Shown: positions 26,769 through 36,080 of the stretch, one piece after another
Numbering within the stretch: the stretch's first letter is position 1
Layout of the letters: every line of letters starts with the position of its first letter
Notes under the pieces: generated by a model
Database searches by the model: none
Told to the model about the DNA's origin: nothing
What the model saw: only the letters and a program-made list of their open reading frames with translations
Made by a program: the position numbers and the translations under genes
NCBI GenBank assembly: GCA_012520645.1
Contig: JAAYNV010000039.1
Coordinates: forward strand, 1-64,000
Length of the DNA: 64,000 nucleotides
DNA from: Clostridiales bacterium
GTDB taxonomy: Bacteria; Bacillota; Clostridia; Lachnospirales; Lachnospiraceae
Direction of reading: 5' to 3'

Positions 26769-28778
26769 TTATTCCACTACCAGCACAGAATCCGTTTCAT
26801 GGTAAAGTCTCTGTCTGGAGGTTCTGTCCTTTGCAAGCATAGCGATCCGGTAGCGCCCTGTCTGTATTTTTTCTCCTGCAATCCGGCAGACAAAACCTGC
26901 CAGTGCCACATTTTTTTGTTCGGAAAGGACTTTCTCCACATCCTCTCTGTAACGGGTCAGCAGCTCTGCCTCATATACCCTGCCGCTTTGTTCCTCCGTC
27001 AACAGCAGACAGCGCCTATACTGGCAGTTATCCATTCCAAGCACATAGGACCAGCCCTCAATCCAGTACACATCCCCACTCTCTTCCATCTCCAGCCTGC
27101 GCATTCTTTCGGCGCGCTCGATATTGACTATCAGGCTTTCATTCTGCCATGTATCCGGTATCGCTTCCGGCTTATATTCCTGAAAATCTGTCAGAAAATC
27201 CCGGTGCTCGTATTCATACTCAAAATTACAGATATAATCACTGAAATGCCCTGCCAAAAGCGGGCTGTAAAACGGATCCTTCCCCGGAAGTTCCATGTGT
27301 CTCGTGTAAAGGGTATGCTTCTCCCTTAAGAGACGCTCCCACTTTTCTTCCGAAAGATTGTCATCCCCACGGCTTAACGACTCATGGTGATAGAGCATCA
27401 CATCATTGCACTGTATATTATACCAGCCCTTTTCATACAGGCTGAAGCAGAAATCCACGTCATTAAAGGCGACTGCCATCTCTTCACAAAAACCGCCGAC
27501 TGCCTCATACTTCTCCTTTGCGACAAGGAGACAGGCTGCCGTCACCGCCAACATATCGTGTCTGTTACGGTTCCTTCCATGATAGTAAACCTTCGTATCC
27601 GGTGCCTTTAGCAGCTTATGCGCCGGACCGACAGCCAGATTCGTCACACCGGCATGCTGTATCAGATCCGTTCCCGGGTATAAAAGCTTTGCGCCCACAG
27701 CTCCGGCATCCTCACGGCTTGCTGCTAAAAACATCCGCATAAGCCAGTCCGGCTGAACCACTTCCATATCATCGTTTAAGAGAAGCAGATACTCTCCTTG
27801 GGCCAGAGAAGCTCCAATGTTGCACATCTTCGAAAAATTAAACTCCATCGGTTCATAATGATATCGAAAGGAAAGCTCCTTTGCCATTTCTTCCAACGTT
27901 CTTCGATTGTTTTCGCTGCTTCCGTTATCGATTACAATCATGTCTCTTATTTCGAAATCGCTCGTTATTTTTGTCCTGTTTAGTACCGACTCAATACAGA
28001 TGCGAAGCACCTGCGGATTGTCCTTGGATGGAATAATAACAGAAATGCCTGCTTTCTCTTCCTGCCCGTCCGTTCTCACGTCTGCATTCCGGCATGATTC
28101 TTCCGGCAGCCAGGCATCCGCTTCCTCTTTTGTTCGAAAACCATGATATAAAAAAGCATCCATGACATCGATGGGCTTCTGTTCTTCGTTTGATAAAATA
28201 GCGCCAGTTCTTTTTATACAGTAAGCTGCTAACTCCCTGCCAAGTTCTGTATAGGAAGCACAGTTCTGCCCATGCTGTTCTTCCTTCCATGCCTGAAATA
28301 TTTCCTTTCGCACAGCAAACAGACTGCCGATATAAAAGGATGTTTCAAACGTATGCGGCGACCATGCCGGCTTAAACCACGGGGAATGTCTTCTGCCGTC
28401 TTCTTCCAGAAAATCCTCGTGTCCATATAAAAATAACAGCCATGGTTTTTTTTGAAATTCCCGGTCAATACAGGAGTCAAAATCACGTTTCCCGCCCTCG
28501 GCATGCTTTGCTTCAATCACACAATTTGGAACAGCCGCCTTATCCGGCATTCCACCATCCAAATAAATAACAACCGACTCTTTTGTCTCCACAAGGTGGA
28601 ATTTTTCTCCCTGCAAATCACGCTTCCAGACTTCCGGTGCAATCACCGGCTCTTCGCCACGCTTGCGTAAAAACTGTGCATACCGCTCACTTTGCCGTTT
28701 TACTTCGTTCCTATAATTATTATAACATCTGTTATATATTTTTCTCTGTATATACTCTTTGAACGGATTTCCCATCAT
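26769..28778 (-). CDS. GT2 glycosyltransferase with extra N- and C-terminal domains
   Basis: 669 residues. The first 235 form a domain I do not recognise (possibly a degenerate GT-A fold); the recognisable GT-A domain begins SVIIPSKDNP, with VIDNGSSENN, LLLNDDMEV and a DVDFCFSL acidic pair. The last 125 residues look beta-rich and may bind carbohydrate. The ATG overlaps the stop of the methyltransferase-kinase gene upstream (TAGATGATG), so the cap-forming enzyme and this transferase are translated together. Such proteins occur in long rhamnan-like polymer clusters. Confidence 0.85.
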   Translation of the reverse strand: MMGNPFKEYIQRKIYNRCYNNYRNEVKRQSERYAQFLRKRGEEPVIAPEVWKRDLQGEKFHLVETKESVVIYLDGGMPDKAAVPNCVIEAKHAEGGKRDFDSCIDREFQKKPWLLFLYGHEDFLEEDGRRHSPWFKPAWSPHTFETSFYIGSLFAVRKEIFQAWKEEQHGQNCASYTELGRELAAYCIKRTGAILSNEEQKPIDVMDAFLYHGFRTKEEADAWLPEESCRNADVRTDGQEEKAGISVIIPSKDNPQVLRICIESVLNRTKITSDFEIRDMIVIDNGSSENNRRTLEEMAKELSFRYHYEPMEFNFSKMCNIGASLAQGEYLLLLNDDMEVVQPDWLMRMFLAASREDAGAVGAKLLYPGTDLIQHAGVTNLAVGPAHKLLKAPDTKVYYHGRNRNRHDMLAVTAACLLVAKEKYEAVGGFCEEMAVAFNDVDFCFSLYEKGWYNIQCNDVMLYHHESLSRGDDNLSEEKWERLLREKHTLYTRHMELPGKDPFYSPLLAGHFSDYICNFEYEYEHRDFLTDFQEYKPEAIPDTWQNESLIVNIERAERMRRLEMEESGDVYWIEGWSYVLGMDNCQYRRCLLLTEEQSGRVYEAELLTRYREDVEKVLSEQKNVALAGFVCRIAGEKIQTGRYRIAMLAKDRTSRQRLYHETDSVLVVE

Positions 28779-30863
28779 CTACCTTCTCCCAAATAACCCC
28801 TTCTTAGAAAATCCTCTGACCGCTTCCCCTGCCATTTTCTGTGACAGCGGCACAATTTCCAGACGAACCGACAGCTTATACGCTTTGCCAGCACATTTCA
28901 ATCGCATGAAATCAATGGTCATATTCGGATCTTCCGTCGCAAAGATTACAACATTATCAGAAATTAATTTTCCATTTAACAAGCATTCTCCCATGGAAAT
29001 CTGCTTTTCTACCGTATCCGATTCATAAAGCAAAAGCTCTTCCACCGTTACCATACAGTTCTCCATGGCAGGGTCGATGCGAATCGCGCGGACATCTTCT
29101 GCAATGTTAATATCGAATGCTATTTTATTCCCGGCTCCATAGACATCCCTTCCCTCATAAGCATCCGGAAGAAAGAAGGATTGCTCCTCCGAAAAACCGC
29201 TGCCGGTATCCTCATAAATCTGTACCCGCTTTCTATTCCATTGAGCTGCCTGCCGTTCTGCAATATGTGTTGCCGGAAGCACTGCATAACCGATCTCGTT
29301 TCTAAGCTCTGTCATGGAAAGTCTGTTTCCTGTGACATATTTTTGGAATTTGATTTCCTCTTCTGCAAACTTTTCCAGATCCTGTTCGGAATAGCCATAC
29401 CGATCCTTTAGATAAGAAAGACTTGCTTTTCTTCTCTTTTCAGAGCCGATCAGATAACAATACAGGGCGCGCAGTACCATATCTTTTCCGGTGGATACCC
29501 TGTCAAAGGTCCACTCATAATCGATAATCGTCCAACGATCTCCTTCGACCAGAATATTTCCGAAAATCAGATCATAATCCGCCACCGGAATCTCCTCCCG
29601 GTAAGATACTGCCTGTGCATACTCCTCCACCAATGCCAGAAATCCGGCTTCATCTGCACAGCCAAGCCTTTCATCGAGAAGTTCTTCTAATGTATGACCG
29701 GACAAATATTCCAGAAAAACACCGTCTGCCGCTTTTTCACAGCGGTTGATCCGAAAACGTCCTCCCTCATATTTCTTATTTAACTTTTCTGCCGCCTCCA
29801 AAATGCCTTCCACATGCTTTTGGGCGCTTTGATATAAGGGCACCTTTTTTACAAATCTTGCCCCGTCTTGCTTCTCGTAAATATCGGTACGGATTGCAAA
29901 CTGCTCTGCACGGTCATTGGAGTATTTGGCATATTTAATCTCCAGTTCCCTGCCGATCACCAGCATATAAGAATTGGAATACAACGGGAACTCTTCTTCC
30001 CGGATAATCGTATCGAATACATTCTTTTCATCAAATAAAAACAGCCTGTCGCGGTCGAAGTTTCTCCGGTTTGCAGACAGCTCCCCTACCTTGGGCAGAT
30101 AGGCATCCGAATAAACACTGCTCATGAACTTGTAGTCCGGATACGGATAATAAAAGCTGTATTCTGAAATGCCGGCTGCCGCACAGATTTTTTCCAGACC
30201 TTTTCTGGTAAAGGTGCGTACTCCGCCCCCCTCCGGATAATCTTCCAGTCCGGCGAAATACCTGCCCAGATGATCTTCCTTACAGCCTGCCCAATACTTT
30301 AATCCAAATTTATTTTCTATGGCAATGACCATTCTGCCATCTGGTTTCAAATGCTTTTTTAAAATCGTCATAAATCTTTCATAAGGCTTATCGGTGCCGA
30401 TATAGCCCTGTCCATACTCAAATACGCCGATTAAAAAAATGTAATCATAGTCACACGGAAGCTCCGGTTCGATGTCCTGAAAATTTCCGACGTGAATGGT
30501 TACATTATCACATTCCTTATGTCGATAAGCATTGATCATACTGCGTTTTTTAGAAAGATCGATGCAGGTCACCTCTCCTGCCTTTTCCGCAAGCGTTCCG
30601 GTAATCGCTCCGCAGCCCGAACCGACCTCCAGCACCTTCATTCCCTTTTCCACGGGAATCCATTCCACGATATTTCCGCGAAGCGCAGACAGATGATAGA
30701 GGGTAGGCCAGTCAGCCCGCTCCTCTATGATTCTGCCGTATTCGGAAGCCGGATGCTCTTTGACAATGGAAAGCAGCTCGTCCTCTACCTTTCCGTCACA
30801 GTACAGATCCTCTCCCGGATAATATTTATAATCAAGTGTAATCTTTCCAATTTTTTCCGTCAC
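28779..30863 (-). CDS. Methyltransferase-kinase fusion, WbdD-like glycan chain terminator candidate
   Basis: 694 residues in three parts. Residues about 60-235 are a class I SAM methyltransferase (motif I VLEVGSGCGA at 77-86, later IENKFG and GGGVRTFTRKGL). Residues about 320-510 are an APH-like kinase: lysines at 339-340, DLIFGNIL with D431 and N436, and IIDYEW with D448, in place of HxDxxxxN and DFG. The last 170 residues are beta-rich, unassigned. The methyltransferase-then-kinase order is that of WbdD, which caps O9a polymannose with methyl phosphate. Here it lies 17 bases downstream of a Wzt with a glycan-binding tail, the same partnership. GTG start with AAGGAAG. Capping activity is inferred, not shown. 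Confidence 0.8.
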   Translation of the reverse strand: MTEKIGKITLDYKYYPGEDLYCDGKVEDELLSIVKEHPASEYGRIIEERADWPTLYHLSALRGNIVEWIPVEKGMKVLEVGSGCGAITGTLAEKAGEVTCIDLSKKRSMINAYRHKECDNVTIHVGNFQDIEPELPCDYDYIFLIGVFEYGQGYIGTDKPYERFMTILKKHLKPDGRMVIAIENKFGLKYWAGCKEDHLGRYFAGLEDYPEGGGVRTFTRKGLEKICAAAGISEYSFYYPYPDYKFMSSVYSDAYLPKVGELSANRRNFDRDRLFLFDEKNVFDTIIREEEFPLYSNSYMLVIGRELEIKYAKYSNDRAEQFAIRTDIYEKQDGARFVKKVPLYQSAQKHVEGILEAAEKLNKKYEGGRFRINRCEKAADGVFLEYLSGHTLEELLDERLGCADEAGFLALVEEYAQAVSYREEIPVADYDLIFGNILVEGDRWTIIDYEWTFDRVSTGKDMVLRALYCYLIGSEKRRKASLSYLKDRYGYSEQDLEKFAEEEIKFQKYVTGNRLSMTELRNEIGYAVLPATHIAERQAAQWNRKRVQIYEDTGSGFSEEQSFFLPDAYEGRDVYGAGNKIAFDINIAEDVRAIRIDPAMENCMVTVEELLLYESDTVEKQISMGECLLNGKLISDNVVIFATEDPNMTIDFMRLKCAGKAYKLSVRLEIVPLSQKMAGEAVRGFSKKGLFGRR

Positions 30864-30880
30864 ACCGCCACTTCCTTTCC

Positions 30881-32149
30881 TTATCGAATCGTAATTTTCG
30901 AATCCATATCATAAAATCCAACCGTATTTTTGTCCGAAATAACCGTTATATTATAGACATCATACAGCCTGTGATACACCTTGAATATATCGCCCTCATA
31001 GCCGGTCAGTCCGAGAGAGAGCAGGTATTCGCCGCCCTGCAGACTCATATTCTGATGAAACACAATCTCCTTTTCTTCCCCCGCAGACACACTTTCTAAA
31101 AATGCCTTTTCCACCATCGTGTTCGTACCCGTAATCTCCGTTCCCTTAACATCCTTAAAGGAAAAAGCAAAAATCGGTGCCGGAAGCGCTTCGTAAAATT
31201 TCACTTTCATATGAATATCAAATTCTGTTCCTTTGAGCACGGCACTGGAACGGACACCCCGTTCATCCGTAATAAAGAATTCGGTAATCTCAGCCTGCTT
31301 TGTTCCGTATTCGAGAAGCTCCGGATTCTCACCGGCCGCCTTCTGCTGCAGTTCCTGATCGTCCAGAAGATTCGTCTCATCCTGTTCATTTGTATCCGGC
31401 ACAACATATTGACCCACGAGTACCTGCTTGTAAGCATCGATCATTTCCTTCGGACTACCCTCGCCGAGCTTAACGCCCTGATTAAGCAGCACTACACGGT
31501 CACAGTATTTGCTGATGCTGCTCAGATCGTGGCTGACAAACAGAATCGTCTTTCCTGCCTTCTTAAATTCCTCAAATTTATGATAACACTTTGCCTGAAA
31601 GAATACATCCCCGACCGAAAGCGCTTCATCTACAATCAGTATTTCCGGTTCGATATTGATGGCTACCGCAAATGCCAGACGCACGAACATACCGCTGGAA
31701 TAAGTCTTTACCGGCTGGTATACATATTCCCCGATATCCGCAAAATCCAGAATATCCTGCATCTTGGCATCAATCTCCTCCTTGGAGAAACCGATCATTG
31801 TACCGTTTAAATAAATGTTCTCTATACCGTTATATTCCATATTGAATCCCGCTCCCAGCTCTAACAGGGCGGAAATTCTTCCGTTAACTGTCACATTGCC
31901 GGAGGTCGGATTTAAAACCCCGGTTATGATCTTTAAAATCGTGGATTTACCGGAACCGTTCGTTCCGATAATGCCGACGCATTCCCCCTCATAGATGGAC
32001 ATATCCACGTCCCTTAAGGCATAGTGCTCCGTAAACTTCTTTTTCCGGGCAAGTCCCAGCGCCTCCTTCATACGGTCGGAGGGTTTTTCATACAATTTAT
32101 ATCTCTTGTTTAATTTTTCTACCTGTATTGCAATTTTCTTCTCTGCCAT
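30881..32149 (-). CDS. wzt: ABC exporter ATPase Wzt with C-terminal glycan-binding domain
   Basis: ATPase of a polysaccharide ABC exporter. Walker A is GTNGSGKST (about 61), signature YSSGMFVRLAFA, Walker B ILIVDEALSVGD, switch SHDLSS. It continues beyond the usual 250 residues with a linker rich in glutamate and glutamine and a beta-sandwich (about 280-422; VYHRLYDVYNITV at the end). In O9a-type systems this extra domain recognises the methylated or phosphorylated chain end and is required for export, so its presence beside a methyltransferase-kinase is meaningful. Good ribosome site AGGAG. Confidence 0.92.
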   Translation of the reverse strand: MAEKKIAIQVEKLNKRYKLYEKPSDRMKEALGLARKKKFTEHYALRDVDMSIYEGECVGIIGTNGSGKSTILKIITGVLNPTSGNVTVNGRISALLELGAGFNMEYNGIENIYLNGTMIGFSKEEIDAKMQDILDFADIGEYVYQPVKTYSSGMFVRLAFAVAINIEPEILIVDEALSVGDVFFQAKCYHKFEEFKKAGKTILFVSHDLSSISKYCDRVVLLNQGVKLGEGSPKEMIDAYKQVLVGQYVVPDTNEQDETNLLDDQELQQKAAGENPELLEYGTKQAEITEFFITDERGVRSSAVLKGTEFDIHMKVKFYEALPAPIFAFSFKDVKGTEITGTNTMVEKAFLESVSAGEEKEIVFHQNMSLQGGEYLLSLGLTGYEGDIFKVYHRLYDVYNITVISDKNTVGFYDMDSKITIR

Positions 32150-32169
32150 AGTTTCTCCTGTTCCTTCCC

Positions 32170-33183
32170 TTACAGTACATCCGCAAAGTGAACCTTCAGA
32201 CGCTTAAAGATCAGCGCTCCCACTCCGAAGATAACTACCGTAATGATCCAGAAGAACATGGTGGAATAAAAGTCCTCCCAGAACCAGGTCTTTTCAAAAA
32301 TAGCGCTCCGGTAACCGTTTACGATATAGAATACCGGATTGAACTTAAAAATGATCCGGTATTTTTCCGGTACGATATTGATATTCCACATGATCGGAGT
32401 CGCCCACATTCCCACCTGCAAAAAGATGTTGATGATCTGTCCCAGATCCCGGAAAAATACGATAATCGCGCAGCTTGCATAGCAAAGTCCCAGCACAAAG
32501 ACAAACATGCAGAAACTGAAATAGATAATCTGAAGCATATGCAGATCCGGATAATATCCGTAGCCTGCCGCCAGCACTAACATAAAGCACACAAAGAAAA
32601 TATGAATAAAAGTCGCTGCAATAATCTTAATGATCGGCAGAATACTGATCTTAAAAACCACCTTCTTGACCAGATAATTATATTCCAGAAGGGCATTGGT
32701 TCCATTCGTCAATGCCTCGGAAAAATAAAACCACGGCACAAGTCCCGTCGTCAGATACAGCACAAAGGGCACATTGATTCCGTCTTTTACCATCTCTGCC
32801 TTGGCATTAAACCCGAACTCAAACACGATCCAGTAAACAAGAATCGTCACAACCGGCTGAATCATAGCCCATACCATTCCCATATAGGAACCGGCATAGC
32901 GGGTCTTAAAATCATTTTTGGACAGCTTCCAAATCAACTTTCTATTCTGCCACAATTCTACCGGAAGCACGGTAATCTTATCATACAGACGTATAAAAAG
33001 AATCTCACACGCTGCAATAATCACACAGGCAATGATCTTTTTGATCCTCTCCTCCTGCGGATTGGCAAATGGATTGTGGTGCGCAACCAGAATCGCCGCC
33101 ATTGCCAGTGCACAGACCGTAAAGACAGTAATCCATGCCTGTTTACTCATATGAAATTCTTTCTTCATTCTTTCTTTTCCCAT
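32170..33183 (-). CDS. wzm: ABC exporter permease Wzm
   Basis: Membrane half of the polysaccharide exporter paired with Wzt. The ABC-2 core starts about residue 80 (LIWKLSKNDFKTRYAGS, a hallmark of Wzm/TagG), followed by six membrane segments. The 337 residues include an N-terminal extension with two additional membrane segments (about 15-33 and 48-66) not found in the standard 260-residue Wzm. No Wzx flippase or Wzy polymerase was seen, so the main polymer is probably completed inside the cell. Upstream is rfbC, 12 bases away. Confidence 0.92.
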   Translation of the reverse strand: MGKERMKKEFHMSKQAWITVFTVCALAMAAILVAHHNPFANPQEERIKKIIACVIIAACEILFIRLYDKITVLPVELWQNRKLIWKLSKNDFKTRYAGSYMGMVWAMIQPVVTILVYWIVFEFGFNAKAEMVKDGINVPFVLYLTTGLVPWFYFSEALTNGTNALLEYNYLVKKVVFKISILPIIKIIAATFIHIFFVCFMLVLAAGYGYYPDLHMLQIIYFSFCMFVFVLGLCYASCAIIVFFRDLGQIINIFLQVGMWATPIMWNINIVPEKYRIIFKFNPVFYIVNGYRSAIFEKTWFWEDFYSTMFFWIITVVIFGVGALIFKRLKVHFADVL

Positions 33184-33195
33184 AGTAATCTTACT

Positions 33196-33762
33196 CTATT
33201 TCGCCTTCCTGCTCTCCGTATACTCACGGATGCCGCTCCATTTTGTATCTTTATCGGAAAGGATCAATTCCATGCCTTCTGGGATCGGCCAGTCCACACC
33301 AATTTCCGGATCGCTGTAAAGCAGACCGCCCTCATCATTCGGATGATAAAAGTCGGTACATTTATATGCAAACTCCGCATAATCGGACAGCACTAAAAAA
33401 CCATGTGCAAAATTCTTCGGAATAAAAAACTGTTTTTTATTTTCCTCCGAAAGCAGCACGCCAAACCACTTGCCATATGTAGCAGAACCCTCTCTTAAGT
33501 CAACTGCCACATCAAATACCTCTCCCCGCACGACCCGGACTAACTTATCCTGCGGAAACTCCTTCTGGAAATGCAGTCCTCTGAGCACTCCCTTTTTGGA
33601 AGCTGACTGGTTGTCCTGCACAAACTGCACATCAATTCCCGCTTCCTTAAAATCATTATAATTATAAGTCTCCATGAAATATCCTCTTGCATCGCCGAAT
33701 ACGGCAGGAGTGATAATCTTAAGACCTTCTATTTCACATGTTTCTACTGTAATCTTTCCCAT
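33196..33762 (-). CDS. rfbC: dTDP-4-dehydrorhamnose 3,5-epimerase
   Basis: Third enzyme of dTDP-L-rhamnose synthesis, a cupin-fold dimer of 188 residues. Conserved: GDARGYFMETYN, VQDNQS, LRGLHFQ (catalytic histidine), VAVDLREGS, FIPKNFAHGFLVLSD with the second histidine, and CTDFYHP. AAAAGGAG precedes the ATG. rmlA and rmlB lie upstream but no rmlD (4-reductase) is in the window, so the final sugar is either completed by an rmlD elsewhere or is not rhamnose. Confidence 0.95.
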   Translation of the reverse strand: MGKITVETCEIEGLKIITPAVFGDARGYFMETYNYNDFKEAGIDVQFVQDNQSASKKGVLRGLHFQKEFPQDKLVRVVRGEVFDVAVDLREGSATYGKWFGVLLSEENKKQFFIPKNFAHGFLVLSDYAEFAYKCTDFYHPNDEGGLLYSDPEIGVDWPIPEGMELILSDKDTKWSGIREYTESRKAK

Positions 33763-33781
33763 TTTCCCTGCTCCTTTTCTA

Positions 33782-35128
33782 TCAATAGCCTAAATGGCTG
33801 ACATTCAGATCGACACGTCCCTCAATGCCGTCTACACTTCCGTTTGAGGTGTACTGCCAGATCTGGTATTTTCCCGTATACAGCGGTTCACTGCGATACT
33901 CCGCAAGCCATGTTACATAGTCCGACAGCTCCGAAGCCGTCAGATTATTGTACCACCAGTTACGACTCGCATATACACCGGATTTTAAGCCTGCGCTTTC
34001 GATCGTCTCGCAGAATGCCTTGCAGACAGCCGTACGCTCCCGTACACCCAGTCCATCTGCGCGACCGTTTCCACCCGCTCCTTCCGTATCAATAAAGACC
34101 GGATAATCCAGTTCATATTCCCGGCAGAGACTGACTACCATACTGGCCTCTTCCACCGCCTCCACCTCATTGACCGCCTGTGTAAAGAAATAGACGCCGA
34201 CGGATATTCCGTTTGCCCTGGCTTTCTCTATATTTTTTACAAAATACGGATCCTCAACCAGCACACCGGAGGAAGAACCCCGGTAGCCGCAGCGGATGAT
34301 CGCAAATTCCACACCTGCATTCTTCACCCTCTCCCAGTCGATATCACCATTCCATTTGGACACATCAATACCGGTACGCATTCTGCCGTCCGTTTCCTTA
34401 AGCGCCGTTTCCTCCGTACCGTCCAGATCCTTTCCTGCTTCATTGACCTCGGTATCCTCTTTGGATACATCGATCTCATCCTCGGTTTTAATAAACGCAG
34501 AAATATCATCAATGATACGGTATTCCAACTTATCCTTGACCGTCACCGGAAGGGAGGCATTTGCCACTTCATAGCCTTGTATTTCCTGTAAACGCAGCGT
34601 ATAATCTCCCGCCTTCAACCCGCCGATGTAGATAATGCCGTCCTGATCCAGATCCTTGTAGCCATCATCCTGCGGCTCCACCGGACTTCCATCAGCACGC
34701 TCAAGTGTCACATAAAAGCTCTGTCCCTTGACCTTTCTGCCCAGTCCGTCCACGACCTGCACACGCAGATCCTTTTCCACCGAAGTGGCCATCAGGGAAA
34801 GCGACTTTGTTTCATTTTCAATCATCGCCGCATAGCCCGGCTTTTGAGGATCGAAAAAAGTTTCATCATACAGAAAAGCTGACAGGTCGGAACCGATAAT
34901 CATTCCGTTTTCGTCCAGTACATCCTGCACAAACCCGTTTTGTACAGAACTGGTCTCCTGCTGGTCTTCGGACGCTTCTGTACCCACTACAGAAATTACT
35001 TCTTCGCCTGCAATCCGGTTGACAAGTTCTGCCGTCTGTTCGGGATTTAGCACCGCTACCACGCAAAGCATCAGAACCAGCATGGAAAACGCCAGAAAAA
35101 CAGCCCTTCTTAATAATCTAGAGTCCAT
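33782..35128 (-). CDS. Membrane-anchored GH25 lysozyme-family protein (small paralogue)
   Basis: 448 residues: membrane segment near 8-27, CnaB/transthyretin-like domain about 100-195 (starts [13 protein letters not shown], ends TVKDKLEYR), acidic linker, then GH25 muramidase about 240-448 with [13 protein letters not shown] and the catalytic DxE pair in FIDTEG. It is likely to cleave peptidoglycan glycan strands outside the cell. The arrangement is a short version of the 1091-residue protein at 37232. The ATG overlaps the rfbA stop codon (ATGGACTCTAG) with GAGG seven bases before; an in-frame TTG four codons upstream is less likely. Placement between rfbA and rfbC ties wall opening to polymer export. 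Confidence 0.88.
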   Translation of the reverse strand: MDSRLLRRAVFLAFSMLVLMLCVVAVLNPEQTAELVNRIAGEEVISVVGTEASEDQQETSSVQNGFVQDVLDENGMIIGSDLSAFLYDETFFDPQKPGYAAMIENETKSLSLMATSVEKDLRVQVVDGLGRKVKGQSFYVTLERADGSPVEPQDDGYKDLDQDGIIYIGGLKAGDYTLRLQEIQGYEVANASLPVTVKDKLEYRIIDDISAFIKTEDEIDVSKEDTEVNEAGKDLDGTEETALKETDGRMRTGIDVSKWNGDIDWERVKNAGVEFAIIRCGYRGSSSGVLVEDPYFVKNIEKARANGISVGVYFFTQAVNEVEAVEEASMVVSLCREYELDYPVFIDTEGAGGNGRADGLGVRERTAVCKAFCETIESAGLKSGVYASRNWWYNNLTASELSDYVTWLAEYRSEPLYTGKYQIWQYTSNGSVDGIEGRVDLNVSHLGY

Positions 35129-35987
35129 TTGCAACCTCAACCAGATATTTTCCGTAGTCCGTCTTCATCAGCGGCTCTGCCAGCTTTAACAGCTGTTCTC
35201 TGTCTATAAAACCTCTTTTATAAGCAATTTCCTCAATACAGGAAATATAAAGTCCCTGTCTCTTCTGAAATGCGGAAACAAAATCTGCTGCGTCTAACAG
35301 AGAGTCATGATTTCCCGTATCTAACCAGGCAAAGCCTCTTCCCATCGTCTCCACATGCAGCGTCCCTCTTCGAAGATACTCATTATTAATGCTCGTGATC
35401 TCGATCTCACCTCTTGCGGAGGGCTTGACATTGCGTGCAATCTCCACGACATCATTGTCATAAAAATAAAGTCCCGGCACTGCATAGTTGCTCTTTGGAT
35501 GCTCCGGCTTCTCTTCAATGGAAAGTGCCCTTCCGTTTTCATCAAATTCCACCACGCCGTATTCTCTCGGATCACGGACATAGTAGCCAAAGATCGTCGC
35601 TCCTTTTTCTCTGGAAGCTGCCTCCTTTAACACTTTCGAAAAGCTCTGTCCGTAGAAAATATTATCGCCGAGTACCAGTGCCACACTGTCGTCCCCGATA
35701 AAATCCGCTCCGATAATAAACGCATCAGCCAACCCTCTTGGGTACTCCTGCACCGCATATTCTAAACGCATGCCAAGCTGGCTTCCGTCCTCCAGAAGCT
35801 CTTTAAATACCGGCAGATCCCTGGGAGTCGAAATGATCAGCACCTCCCGGATTCCTGCTAACATCAGGGTAGACAACGGATAATAGATCATCGGCTTGTC
35901 ATACACCGGCATGATTTGTTTGGAAATGGCTTTGGTCAGCGGATAAAGTCTTGTCCCGCTACCGCCTGCTAAAATGATTCCCTTCAT
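35118..35987 (-). CDS. rfbA: Glucose-1-phosphate thymidylyltransferase
   Basis: Makes dTDP-glucose from dTTP and glucose-1-phosphate. Start chosen at the ATG giving [14 protein letters not shown] because GGGAGG lies eight bases before it; the frame is open ten codons further but without a ribosome site. Conserved: [48 protein letters not shown], and [19 protein letters not shown]. At 289 residues it is full length. A terminator-like hairpin separates it from rfbB upstream. Confidence 0.95.
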   Translation of the reverse strand: MKGIILAGGSGTRLYPLTKAISKQIMPVYDKPMIYYPLSTLMLAGIREVLIISTPRDLPVFKELLEDGSQLGMRLEYAVQEYPRGLADAFIIGADFIGDDSVALVLGDNIFYGQSFSKVLKEAASREKGATIFGYYVRDPREYGVVEFDENGRALSIEEKPEHPKSNYAVPGLYFYDNDVVEIARNVKPSARGEIEITSINNEYLRRGTLHVETMGRGFAWLDTGNHDSLLDAADFVSAFQKRQGLYISCIEEIAYKRGFIDREQLLKLAEPLMKTDYGKYLVEVANGL

Positions 35988-36029
35988 TGGTTCATCCTCC
36001 CGTTCTAAATACGTCAATTCTAAAATGCC

Positions 36030-36068
36030 AAAAAGAAGGCTTACTCATATCGCTATGATAACCCTTCT
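36030..36068 (-). terminator. Terminator-like hairpin between rfbB and rfbA
   Basis: AGAAGG (minus strand, 36068-36063) pairs with CCTTCT (36039-36034) and further bases TTATCATA/TATGAGTAA extend the stem, followed by TTTTT. It follows the rfbB stop by about 12 bases. It would reduce read-through into rfbA. Confidence 0.7.
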
Positions 36069-36080
36069 TTTAGGCAGTTC

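Noticed and set aside
35988..36017. Longer rfbA start adding ten residues
   Set aside because: GGGAGG fits the internal ATG that gives the family-typical MKGIILAGG start.
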